DNA from: a virus
Virus record (IMG/VR): IMGVR_UViG_3300035695_000002
Coordinates: 1 to 64,000 of that record
Strand: one strand, 5' to 3'
Length of the DNA stretch: 64,000 bases
Both the position numbers and the translations under genes were made by a program. Below, in pieces: positions 1-6,131 of this stretch. Position 1 is the stretch's first letter; each line of letters opens with the position of its first letter. The notes under the pieces were generated by a model, which was not told the origin of the DNA, searched no databases, and saw only the letters and a program-made list of their open reading frames with translations.

Positions 1-26
1 AATCAACTATAATCAAACACAAATAT

Positions 27-72
27 CCCCTCACCTCCTAGATAACTAGGGAGCGAATGCTGTTGTGAAGGG
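27..72 (+). ncRNA. Structured intergenic element 1
   Basis: No ORF covers this stretch. A 5-bp hairpin CCTAG (37-41) / CTAGG (46-50) with an ATAA loop sits inside a longer helix. In that helix 27-29 and 31-34 pair with 70-72 and 65-68, with one C-A mismatch. This is the weakest of five similar intergenic structures on this strand and lies at the window edge, so its left limit is unknown. It could be a small RNA, a leader or merely a fold in non-coding DNA; the strand is inferred from neighbouring genes. Confidence 0.35.
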
Positions 73-336
73 CGTAAGTATTGTTTCATAAAGGCAAATA
101 TATGTAAAAGGATTGACATTTCCAAATATGAATATGTAAAAGGTGGGATTTAGAATAGAGGTTTATTACAGAGGGGTTTTTAGGGGAATTAGGAAATAAA
201 AAATTTTCCAAATTTTGGGGATTTTTTATGTTAAAGAGGGAATGGTGTACCTCCAACTTCCCACCCCTCCTAAGTTTGGGGAGTTGACATCACCCCCGTA
301 GGTCGAAATTAACATAAAACAAAAATTAAAAACAAA
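73..336. other. Non-coding stretch before first gene
   Basis: No convincing ORF. It holds one A/T hairpin (GGAAA 192-196 with TTTCC 205-209), a G-rich run around 160-190 and a pyrimidine-rich then G-rich block at about 250-300. TAAGTTTG at 271-278 matches the Bacteroidota -7 box, but no -33 TTTG sits 19-20 bases upstream, so I do not call it a promoter. Confidence 0.5.
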
Positions 337-732
337 ATGGTAGAATTTAAGAAGTATGAGGCCAGTACAGCAGAGCTTACTGACCTTGGCACAGTTAAAG
401 CCTTAGCTGGAAAAGGTGGAAAAATAGGGCTAATTCGCAAGAATTACAAAGACCTTACAAAGAGAGTGGTAGTTGTTGTTACCAAGAAAGATGGTACTTC
501 TGCTACTGTTCCATGTAGCAAGCAGGTGAGTGATGCTTTCAGGGCAAAACAACTCTCTGTTGCACAACTTGTAGGGTTGAACATCATTGAAACAGAGGCT
601 GAAGATGGTAGCTTGCGTCAATTTATTGCAATGCCAACAACTGGTGGATTGCATGAGATTGCTGTTGATAAGGTGAATGTTGAGGCCATTGAGGCTGAAG
701 CTGTCACCAATCCTGAAGAATTGGCTTGGTAA
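337..732 (+). CDS. Hypothetical protein, 131 aa
   Basis: The product begins MVEFKKYEAS and contains a beta-rich stretch (RVVVVVTKKDG) and an acidic C-terminus. I recognise no family. It is the first gene of the window, stands alone between a long non-coding leader and an intrinsic terminator at 748-774, and so probably forms a single-gene transcript. This differs from the overlapping genes that follow. Its somewhat higher GC and regular codon use suggest a well-expressed early or structural-type protein, but that is inference. Confidence 0.8.
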   Translation: MVEFKKYEASTAELTDLGTVKALAGKGGKIGLIRKNYKDLTKRVVVVVTKKDGTSATVPCSKQVSDAFRAKQLSVAQLVGLNIIETEAEDGSLRQFIAMPTTGGLHEIAVDKVNVEAIEAEAVTNPEELAW

Positions 733-747
733 TTGGGGTTTAGGGGA

Positions 748-774
748 AAGAGAGCTGTAATGGCTCTCTTTTTT
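748..774 (+). terminator. Intrinsic terminator
   Basis: AAGAGAGC (748-755) pairs perfectly with GCTCTCTT (763-770) around a 7-base loop, followed by a T-run. It lies just after the stop of the 337-732 gene. Confidence 0.85.
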
Positions 775-1187
775 ATACACCTATATACTAACACCAAATA
801 ATATTTGGACAACATTAACTTTCCCTATATACAGAATTGTACTTTTAGGCAGTTGATACCAAATAATATTCTGTTTGTTCCATTATTAGGGTTATTTCCA
901 TACACCTATATATAAGGAGTAATATACTAAATAGGATAAATCTAGGAGATTGATGAGATATGACCTACAATAGCTCATTAATTACGACTAGCTCTTTAAT
1001 ATACTACTCTATTATATATGTTTCACGTAGAACATTCACTGTAATATACACTGTTTGATGTCAAAATAGTGCGAAATTAAAGAGATTTGTGTGTTTTTAT
1101 GCGATGGTGTACTACCTCACTAATACACTTCTATTCATTATCAACTATCAAAATCATCATTGTTAATCATTATAATAGCATTAATCC
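775..1187. other. Repeat- and hairpin-rich intergenic region
   Basis: About 410 bases without a supported ORF. It contains an operator-like inverted repeat CCAAAT-aat-ATTTGG (794-808). ACCAAATAATATT occurs twice (near 793 and 861), and ATACACCTATATA occurs twice (near 774 and 900). The motif AGCTCnTTAAT is repeated near 973 and 990. A hairpin near 1048-1070 has CACT/AGTG outer and TTTGA/TCAAA inner arms. This looks like a regulatory region or a minor origin rather than lost coding sequence, but its function is not shown. Confidence 0.5.
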
Positions 1188-1385
1188 ATGAAAAAGCCTA
1201 AGAAATTATATCTCTCTAAGACTAAGAAGTTCTTATTATCCCTTCCTAAGAATAGGGTATTTTATACTTCCTTGAGATATAGAGATGACTATTATAGGCG
1301 TGGATTACATGAGCTTAAAGAACATGGTTATTTTGAGCAATTAGGTAGATTTACCTTTAAACGCACAAATAAACAATTGAATTAA
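1188..1385 (+). CDS. Small basic hypothetical protein, 65 aa
   Basis: The N-terminal half is very rich in Lys (MKKPKKLYLSKTKKF), and the rest carries Arg/Tyr clusters (YRDDYYRRG). The charge suggests nucleic-acid binding, but no fold is recognised. First gene after the long non-coding region; the start follows an A/T-rich leader. Confidence 0.7.
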   Translation: MKKPKKLYLSKTKKFLLSLPKNRVFYTSLRYRDDYYRRGLHELKEHGYFEQLGRFTFKRTNKQLN

Positions 1386-1405
1386 ACACACTAAACTCTA
1401 CACTT

Positions 1406-1663
1406 ATGGACTCATACGAATTAAAGAAATTGGAAGATTGTGAGGTGCTATTGGACAGTGTTAATGTTCATGGGAATAAATGTGTTGGTTGTAAAAAGAC
1501 CAATACAAACATTATGCTAGTCCTTAAGCATGAACATCATCCAAATAGGGGAGAATTGGGCTTGGTTGAGGTATTTATGACTAAAGAGCAAGCTTTACAG
1601 ATTATTCACCTTCTCAATGAGCAGCTTATTAAGAATGGGGATATTGCTGTTTCTGTCCTATAA
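1406..1663 (+). CDS. Hypothetical protein with CxxC motif, 85 aa
   Basis: Residues about 27-31 read CVGCKK and are followed by histidines in LKHEHHP, a possible metal-binding knuckle. The C-terminal third is helical and leucine-rich. Spaced 20 bases after the previous stop in the same direction. Function unknown. Confidence 0.75.
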   Translation: MDSYELKKLEDCEVLLDSVNVHGNKCVGCKKTNTNIMLVLKHEHHPNRGELGLVEVFMTKEQALQIIHLLNEQLIKNGDIAVSVL

Positions 1664-1695
1664 TTATTAAACAAACATTCTAAATTCCAACATTT

Positions 1696-1854
1696 ATGAA
1701 AGCACAAGTGAAACAATTAGCAGCCTATTATGGCTGTCAATGTAGTTATTCTGGCAATAAGAGAATAATGTACATACATGGAGATAATAACAAAGAGGCT
1801 ATTGTGGCCATTAAATCACAATTAAAGCCTGAATTTCAATTGATTGAAGATTGA
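1696..1854 (+). CDS. Hypothetical protein, 52 aa
   Basis: ATG at 1696 follows a typical A-rich leader; TGA at 1852. The product begins MKAQVKQLAAYYG and has a CQCSYSGN segment, then an alternating helix/strand pattern. Short, but the start context and even spacing fit its neighbours. An intergenic hairpin follows directly. Confidence 0.6.
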   Translation: MKAQVKQLAAYYGCQCSYSGNKRIMYIHGDNNKEAIVAIKSQLKPEFQLIED

Positions 1855-1861
1855 TATTAGG

Positions 1862-1887
1862 CAATAAGCTATTGGTTTAGCTTATTG
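1862..1887 (+). terminator. Hairpin after 52-aa gene, terminator-like
   Basis: CAATAAGCTA (1862-1871) pairs perfectly with TAGCTTATTG (1878-1887) around a 6-base loop, 7 bases after the stop of the preceding gene. There is no strong T-run behind it, so it may be an RNA processing or 3'-protection structure rather than an efficient terminator. Confidence 0.55.
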
Positions 1888-1898
1888 TCTCTAAATAA

Positions 1899-1989
1899 CT
1901 AGGTGTTCGATGAAGTATTATGGATTCGCATGTGTTGGTGAGGATTACATCCTACTATTACCTTGCGTTGTAATATGGAGAACACCTAG
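1899..1989 (+). ncRNA. Rod-like structured RNA candidate
   Basis: This 91-base element has no ORF. A perfect 10-bp closing helix joins CTAGGTGTTC (1899-1908) and GAACACCTAG (1980-1989). Nested inside are TATTA/TAATA (1916-1920 with 1971-1975), CGCA/TGCG (1927-1930 with 1964-1967), GGT/ACC (1937-1939 with 1960-1962) and AGGAT/ATCCT (1941-1945 with 1949-1953). A T-rich tail follows and the next gene starts 49 bases downstream. It is not a tRNA: no cloverleaf, T-loop or CCA. It could be a phage small RNA or the structured leader of the 2038 gene. Confidence 0.65.
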
Positions 1990-2037
1990 ATTATTGTTTT
2001 TAAACACATTTATACACACATCTTTATAGCATTTAAT

Positions 2038-2265
2038 ATGAAAAACATACATAATCCTAATAATGTGAGAGTGGGAGACACTGTAATATTGGATAAGACA
2101 TTCAATAATATGAGTAAAGTGGTGATATTAGGAATGACTGATAAAGAGGTGTATTCCACTGTATATGATGCTGAAGACCCAGAATTAAGTAAATCTCTTC
2201 CCAATTGGAATAATGTGCTTACATGGGATGTAATGACATACAGACTATCACAAATCAAATCATAA
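2038..2265 (+). CDS. Small beta-rich hypothetical protein, 75 aa
   Basis: The sequence VRVGDTVILDKTFN resembles the first strands of small SH3/KOW-like beta domains, and similar 'VGDxV' starts occur in several proteins here (7968, 30935). Function unknown. It is the first gene after the 1899-1989 structured element, which may lie in its leader. Confidence 0.7.
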   Translation: MKNIHNPNNVRVGDTVILDKTFNNMSKVVILGMTDKEVYSTVYDAEDPELSKSLPNWNNVLTWDVMTYRLSQIKS

Positions 2266-2289
2266 TCACATTTTAAACCTCTAAATACA

Positions 2290-2490
2290 ATGAAAATATA
2301 TACAATGCCTGTAATATGCTCCATTTGTGGAGGAGAAGGTGCCGCAACTCCTAGAGATGCTGCTAGTGAATGGTTGGGAGTTGAATTAGTACATTCAGAT
2401 CCAAGAGTTTGTAGAGATAATCTAAAAGCTCAAATAGAGAAAGAAAAAAGAGAAGAGTTAAATAAGGGTAAATTTAAGCTTTCTATATGA
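2290..2490 (+). CDS. Small zinc-ribbon-like protein, 66 aa
   Basis: CSICGG near residue 11 gives one CxxC, and another cysteine sits in DPRVCRDNLK. The C-terminal third is a charged helix (AQIEKEKREELNK). This suggests a small zinc-binding or rubredoxin-like knuckle. The stop overlaps the start of the next gene (ATGA). Confidence 0.7.
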   Translation: MKIYTMPVICSICGGEGAATPRDAASEWLGVELVHSDPRVCRDNLKAQIEKEKREELNKGKFKLSI

Positions 2491-2630
2491 AACCAGAAGC
2501 TATTATTCGTATATATTGGCATAAATGTGACTATAATGTTACATGTGTCCAATTGAAGCCTATGAACATGCAGGCTTATTATCTCCTATTAAGGCATAGA
2601 GCTGATAGACTTATTCATCAACCTGTTTAA
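2487..2630 (+). CDS. Hypothetical protein, 47 aa
   Basis: ATG at 2487 overlaps the TGA of the previous gene, implying translational coupling. The product begins MKPEAIIRIYWHKC and is rich in aromatic residues and Arg. No family recognised. Confidence 0.6.
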   Translation: MKPEAIIRIYWHKCDYNVTCVQLKPMNMQAYYLLLRHRADRLIHQPV

Positions 2631-2641
2631 ACACCAATAAC

Positions 2642-2884
2642 ATGAAAATTTTAACAATAGCTAGAATTGTGGTTGTTTGCTTGTTGCTATTCTGCATAGG
2701 AATGGCAATATATGCTTTTAATGTTCCTGTAGAGCAAGATTGGAGGATTGTTCCTGCTTTGATTGGAACAGTTATCATACTTATCATACCGTTAGGAGCA
2801 TGTGTATACTTGTTCTTTATAATATGTGGAGCAATCGTGTGGTTTATAGAATGGTTGATAACAGGAAAATCTGAAATATTCTAA
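2642..2884 (+). CDS. Two-helix membrane protein, 80 aa
   Basis: Two long hydrophobic segments are visible: residues about 4-27 and about 37-68, the second possibly two short helices. Polar loop EQDWR lies between. A small inner-membrane protein in an early operon; role unknown. The neighbouring lipoprotein gene starts 1 base after the stop. Confidence 0.75.
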   Translation: MKILTIARIVVVCLLLFCIGMAIYAFNVPVEQDWRIVPALIGTVIILIIPLGACVYLFFIICGAIVWFIEWLITGKSEIF

Positions 2885-2885
2885 T

Positions 2886-3038
2886 ATGAGAAAATTAGCA
2901 TTTATTATTGTAATAATGCTCCTAATGATGTCATGTGGAGCTATTAAGAATATGCCTCAAAGGGATAAAAATGCCTATAAAATATCATTTGTTGTAGGTT
3001 TTGGGCTAGAAAGAGAATATCACTTCATTAAACACTAA
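2886..3038 (+). CDS. Small predicted lipoprotein, 50 aa
   Basis: A short positive N-terminus (MRKLAF), a hydrophobic core and a lipobox LMMSC around Cys17 predict signal peptidase II processing to a mature peptide of about 34 residues. Downstream of a membrane-protein gene. One of at least three early lipoproteins in this window; phage lipoproteins sometimes block superinfection, which is only a possibility here. Confidence 0.65.
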   Translation: MRKLAFIIVIMLLMMSCGAIKNMPQRDKNAYKISFVVGFGLEREYHFIKH

Positions 3039-3042
3039 TACT

Positions 3043-3156
3043 ATGAAAAAGCATAAATTAGCTATTCTAAAGGAAATATACAAAGAAGTGGTGAAGCATG
3101 GAGATGTTTCCAAGGCTTTTACATTAAGGCAACAGTTAGTAGAACAGTTAAAATAA
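3043..3156 (+). CDS. Hypothetical peptide, 37 aa
   Basis: ATG at 3043 lies 4 bases after the previous stop. The product (MKKHKLAILKEIYKE...) is a Lys-rich amphipathic helix. Very short, so coding status is moderate. Confidence 0.5.
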   Translation: MKKHKLAILKEIYKEVVKHGDVSKAFTLRQQLVEQLK

Positions 3157-3261
3157 ACATGGAATAGGGTTTTATTATCATCACTAAGACTATTCAATTA
3201 GACACTCCTGATGGTATTTATAAAGCTCTATTCCTATTCAAATCTTAAAAGTAAACATTTT

Positions 3262-3819
3262 ATGACACTTAAAAGAATAACAGTAGTTATGCTTCCTACT
3301 AATGAAAAAACAAATTTGTTCATAGATAAAGGACAATTATTATATTTCCCAGATCATAAAAGAAGTTATGTTGAATGGAAAGATGTTCAATATCAACATC
3401 TTTATTTCCTTTCAGATGAAGAAATAAAAGAAGGAGATTGGTATATCTGGTGGACTATAGGTACTTCTGTTCAGTTTGGAACTGTAATACAAGCAAAAAA
3501 CGGAATGTTAGCTAAAGCAGCTAGAGCTAAAATCATAGCTACAACAGATAGTTCATTACAAGACTTTAATTTTGATCCAGAAAAGAAATTGGGTAATTAT
3601 TTACCTCAACCTTCTCAATCATTTCTTGAAGTATTTGTAAAAGAATACAATAAAGGAAATGTGATTAAAGAAGTGATGGTAGAGTATGAGGAAGTAAGAG
3701 AAATTAGAATTACAAACGACCATGATGGACAATATGATAATGATTGCTTAGTAGGATATTCCCCCAAAATCAATCTCAAAGACAATGCTATTACAATAAA
3801 GAGAGTAAAGGATAGTTAG
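3262..3819 (+). CDS. Hypothetical protein cut by amber codon, 185 aa
   Basis: I choose ATG 3262 (MTLKRITVVMLP) because it follows a normal A-rich leader; the upstream in-frame ATG at 3211 would add 17 atypical residues. The protein has a DEEIKEGDWYIWW segment and a C-terminal beta region. TAG at 3817-3819 stops it, but the same frame then runs on for 36 coding-like codons. I therefore suspect a nonsense mutation or readthrough (see the separate entry). The family with 'DEEIKEGDWY' is recurrent in Bacteroidota phages and has no known function that I can name. Confidence 0.7.
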   Translation: MTLKRITVVMLPTNEKTNLFIDKGQLLYFPDHKRSYVEWKDVQYQHLYFLSDEEIKEGDWYIWWTIGTSVQFGTVIQAKNGMLAKAARAKIIATTDSSLQDFNFDPEKKLGNYLPQPSQSFLEVFVKEYNKGNVIKEVMVEYEEVREIRITNDHDGQYDNDCLVGYSPKINLKDNAITIKRVKDS

Positions 3820-3930
3820 ACACGAGAGAAAGTGATTGAATTAATAAAGAGATGGAGTGAAGAGTCTAAAACTCCTTATTCTTTTGCCGATGTACACGGA
3901 ATTGATGAATGGATTGAACAAAATCTTTAA
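3820..3930 (+). pseudogene. In-frame C-terminal tail after amber codon
   Basis: Directly after TAG 3817-3819, the frame of the upstream gene stays open for 36 codons to TAA 3928-3930. It begins TREKVIELIKRW and ends DEWIEQNL. This helix plus W-I-E-x-N-L ending is the kind of tail that closes many small Bacteroidota phage proteins. TAG is one base from TAT/TAC, and Ser-Tyr-Thr-Arg-Glu would read naturally. Either a recent nonsense mutation detached the tail or the amber codon is read through. Confidence 0.6.
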
Positions 3931-3955
3931 AACAACAACAAAAACCAATAAAACA

Positions 3956-4084
3956 ATGAAAACAACAAGAATAGTATTATTATTCCTTGTATTAGGACTA
4001 ATAGCATTGCTTTCTTCATGTAGCGAACATACATGTCCTACATATTCAGGAAGCACTCCTCATCATAACAATGTGTGGAGATAG
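3956..4084 (+). CDS. Small predicted lipoprotein, 42 aa
   Basis: MKTTRIVLLF begins a signal peptide of about 21 residues ending LLSSC, a clear lipobox. The mature part of about 21 residues is polar with His and Asn. ATG 3956 is preferred over the upstream in-frame ATG at 3857, because the latter places a charged 33-residue stretch before the signal. Followed by structured intergenic element 4097-4178. Confidence 0.7.
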   Translation: MKTTRIVLLFLVLGLIALLSSCSEHTCPTYSGSTPHHNNVWR

Positions 4085-4096
4085 TTAATAAATAGA

Positions 4097-4178
4097 GAAA
4101 ATAGATAGTGAGCGAAAACACTTGAGGTTGAGTAATATGAGGTAATACTTATACAACTAGTCGAGGAGACCTATTTTC
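4097..4178 (+). ncRNA. Three-way-junction RNA candidate
   Basis: Closing helix GAAAATAG (4097-4104) / CTATTTTC (4171-4178) is perfect over 8 bp. It encloses hairpin AGTG/CACT (4107-4110 with 4119-4122, loop AGCGAAAA). A second arm has GTTG/CAAC (4127-4130 with 4154-4157) stacked on AGTA/TACT (4131-4134 with 4146-4149). A T-rich tail follows and the next gene starts 32 bases on. No ORF. Possibly a small RNA or leader of the 4210 gene. Confidence 0.5.
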
Positions 4179-4209
4179 CCTGTTTTACACATTTAAATCC
4201 TTAAATAAT

Positions 4210-4389
4210 ATGAAGACATATCCTCTAACAGAACTAATTAAATTCAGACCCAATCAGAAATTCCTCTATAATGAGAAAATATACACTATTTACACTCATG
4301 AAGGGAATATGGTGGAGGTATTTGATGGTGGTAAGTTCTGGGCTTGGCCTAATTGGGCTAAAGTGATTCCTGTAACATTTGATAACTAA
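4210..4389 (+). CDS. Hypothetical protein, 59 aa
   Basis: ATG 4210 follows AAATAAT. The product (MKTYPLTELIKFRPNQKFLY...) ends in a Trp-rich beta segment (GGKFWAWPNWAKVIP). It looks like a small beta-barrel. First gene after structured element 4097-4178. Confidence 0.65.
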   Translation: MKTYPLTELIKFRPNQKFLYNEKIYTIYTHEGNMVEVFDGGKFWAWPNWAKVIPVTFDN

Positions 4390-4400
4390 ACATTAAAATT

Positions 4401-4625
4401 ATGTTTAAAATAGGAGAAAAAATAATTGCTTTAATATCTCAAACAGACGAAGAGCAGCAAATATTTGAATGTTATTGTGGACAAGAGCACCCTCATAGAG
4501 GAAAATGGTGGAGTCACAGTAAGAAATTTGCTAAAATAGACGAATCCTCACTAGAAGAAGCTATAGAACAAGAAAATTATGAATTAGCATCAATTTTAAG
4601 AGACAATTTAAAACAATTAAAATAA
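4401..4625 (+). CDS. Small protein with UVR-like helix pair, 74 aa
   Basis: The N-terminal half has CYCGQEHPHRG, a possible metal site. The C-terminal half, SLEEAIEQENYELASILRDN, matches the spacing of the UVR motif of UvrB/UvrC and ClpC-type proteins (helix, N-Y/F-E-x-A, R-D). That motif mediates protein contacts in those families; its role here is unknown. Overlaps the next start by one base. Confidence 0.7.
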   Translation: MFKIGEKIIALISQTDEEQQIFECYCGQEHPHRGKWWSHSKKFAKIDESSLEEAIEQENYELASILRDNLKQLK

Positions 4626-4822
4626 TGGAAACTCATCCTTTTTACAAATACCGGAGAGAAGACTGCTCTGAAGCATATAGCTACAATCAGCTAATGGAAA
4701 TGGTGACAAAAATTGATTTTGGCTCTATGAGGAGAAAAACTCCTCAAGAAAAGCTAGAATTGAAGAATAGGATGGTAAACTATCCTAATAAGAGACATTG
4801 TCCTGTTCCTCCTAACAACTAA
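4625..4822 (+). CDS. Hypothetical protein, 65 aa
   Basis: Polar protein beginning METHPFYKYRRED, ending in a proline-rich tail (HCPVPPNN). TAATG overlap with the upstream gene indicates coupling. A strong terminator follows at 4839-4866, so it closes an operon. No family recognised. Confidence 0.65.
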   Translation: METHPFYKYRREDCSEAYSYNQLMEMVTKIDFGSMRRKTPQEKLELKNRMVNYPNKRHCPVPPNN

Positions 4823-4838
4823 TCATTAAAATCATTAG

Positions 4839-4866
4839 AAAATGGGTATTAACACTACCCATTTTT
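4839..4866 (+). terminator. Intrinsic terminator
   Basis: AAAATGGGTA (4839-4848) pairs perfectly with TACCCATTTT (4856-4865) around a 7-base loop and runs into T residues. Located 17 bases after the stop at 4822. Confidence 0.85.
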
Positions 4867-4897
4867 CATTAAATTTAAAGAATAAACCCACCAAATT

Positions 4898-5362
4898 ATG
4901 GATATTCGTGTAAAATGCGATAGACCTGGCTATCCTTTAGGAAGGAATATGAAGGGTGCTATGAAGACAATAGATGCTTATATAGCAGCTTTCAGTAAAT
5001 TGGGGTATGACACACATAAAGGAATTAACTTATGGTGTAGAGGCTCTAGTGGGGCTATATTGGCTGGTATGTTTGCTGTTAAATGTCAATATGAATGTAA
5101 AATATGTCATATTAAGAAAGATAATGAAAGTTCTCATAGTGGTAATTGGCAATCTTATGATGATAGGAATATTAATGTTATAATAGATGATTTTGTATCA
5201 TTCGGGCATACATTAATGGCTATTGTTGCTCATATTGAGAATATTAACAGGGAACATGCAGAACAACTTACATTTGATGTCTTAATGATATTAGATTGGG
5301 AAAATGCTCCTGAGACTACAGTAGACCAATTTACACACAGAATAGGAACTAGAATACATTAA
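4898..5362 (+). CDS. Phosphoribosyltransferase-like protein A, 154 aa
   Basis: Two landmarks of type I phosphoribosyltransferases are present. LWCRGSSGAI at about residues 46-55 is in the position of the diphosphate loop, and VIIDDFVSFGHTL at about 90-102 fits the PRPP-binding signature (hydrophobic strand, two acidic residues, T/S-x-G-x-T). In the family these enzymes join a base or other nucleophile to PRPP; the substrate is not deducible. It is a paralogue of the 6132 gene. The hood region is short, so specificity may be unusual. Confidence 0.7.
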   Translation: MDIRVKCDRPGYPLGRNMKGAMKTIDAYIAAFSKLGYDTHKGINLWCRGSSGAILAGMFAVKCQYECKICHIKKDNESSHSGNWQSYDDRNINVIIDDFVSFGHTLMAIVAHIENINREHAEQLTFDVLMILDWENAPETTVDQFTHRIGTRIH

Positions 5363-5373
5363 ACATTACAATT

Positions 5374-5643
5374 ATGCAACAAGTATTATGTATAGAAACT
5401 GGCAGAGGACCAGCAAGAAAAAAGCCAATTAAAGGGAATATTTATAATTCTAAAGGGATATTCCAACAAAAAATATTCTACAAAGGAGTGGATGCATGGC
5501 ACTCCTTAGAAGAAATGATTCCTGGAGATATGGCTCATGTGTGTTTATTTATTGATCTCCCTTCTCAGGAAGGACAATCATTCAAAAAAGAAGAAACTGT
5601 GGAAATACCACAAGAATTAAAACCATTTTACTCACAAAGATGA
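5374..5643 (+). CDS. Hypothetical protein, 89 aa
   Basis: Begins MQQVLCIETGRGPARKKPIKGN, then a compact beta pattern. The 'valuable leader, then GxxY' start resembles small SH3-like phage proteins, but I cannot assign a family. Lies between two phosphoribosyltransferase-like genes; its stop overlaps the next start. Confidence 0.7.
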   Translation: MQQVLCIETGRGPARKKPIKGNIYNSKGIFQQKIFYKGVDAWHSLEEMIPGDMAHVCLFIDLPSQEGQSFKKEETVEIPQELKPFYSQR

Positions 5644-5762
5644 AAAGATATACTGTACAGCAAATAAGGAAATACATAGAATCATGTGATTCTTTAGGAG
5701 ATGTTCTTTATCTTTGTGCCTTCAGAGCACATAAGATTTCTATTATTTACATTGTAAATTAA
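5640..5762 (+). CDS. Hypothetical peptide, 40 aa
   Basis: ATGA overlap with the upstream gene. MKRYTVQQIRKYIESC starts a helix; the C-terminus is hydrophobic. No homology recognised. Confidence 0.55.
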   Translation: MKRYTVQQIRKYIESCDSLGDVLYLCAFRAHKISIIYIVN

Positions 5763-5772
5763 CTTAAAATAT

Positions 5773-5922
5773 ATGAAAACATTCATTAAATGTGCTTCTG
5801 TATTAAGAATAGCTCTTACACGCTCCTCAAGAAAGGAGAGAAGGAGAAAAGTGTGCGAAACCTTGGAGGAATATGTTAGAATACATGAACCTTATGGTAA
5901 TTTAGAATATTGTTTCGTTTAA
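5773..5922 (+). CDS. Basic hypothetical peptide, 49 aa
   Basis: ATG 5773, 10 bases after the previous stop. Contains an Arg/Lys-rich segment (RSSRKERRRKVCE), suggesting nucleic-acid contact. It is followed at once by the structured element at 5926-6107. Confidence 0.55.
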   Translation: MKTFIKCASVLRIALTRSSRKERRRKVCETLEEYVRIHEPYGNLEYCFV

Positions 5923-5925
5923 AAC

Positions 5926-6107
5926 ATTCATGCTTAACGTGAATATCTGTGGAATTCAGAGCCTATATTTGAGTGAGGAACAAGATAGACCTAATATAGC
6001 AGACTAGGAGACCCTCCAGGCTATAATGGGTAGAAGTTCGACAGAGATGTCGATAGAATTAACTCTTAAGTCCTAATTGTGTATATAGTGAGTGAAAGTC
6101 TCTTTTT
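5926..6107 (+). ncRNA. Large multibranched RNA candidate
   Basis: About 180 bases without an ORF carry several stable helices. These are ATTCA/TGAAT (5926-5930 with 5940-5944); a closing CTATAT/ATATAG (5963-5968 with 6083-6088); AGGA/TCCT (5976-5979 with 6071-6074); and TATAGC/GCTATA (5995-6000 with 6020-6025) stacked on GGAG/CTCC (6007-6010 with 6014-6017). A perfect TCGACA/TGTCGA hairpin (6038-6043 with 6048-6053) is capped by a GAGA tetraloop. A T-rich tail follows and the next gene starts at 6132. It lies between the two phosphoribosyltransferase-like cistrons. Confidence 0.6.
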
Positions 6108-6131
6108 ATTTAATTTTAACCCTCTAAATTA

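Noticed and set aside
271-278. TAAGTTTG as promoter for the first gene
   Set aside because: The -7 box matches, but no TTTG or CTTG lies 19-20 bases upstream.
6031-6064. GTTCGA sequence resembling a tRNA T-loop
   Set aside because: It is part of a TCGACA/TGTCGA hairpin with a GAGA loop; no acceptor stem, D-arm or anticodon arm can be drawn around it. No tRNA was found in the window.
1899-6107. Hammerhead or other known self-cleaving ribozyme in the structured gaps
   Set aside because: No CTGANGA ... GAAA arrangement with the required three helices is present in any of the elements.
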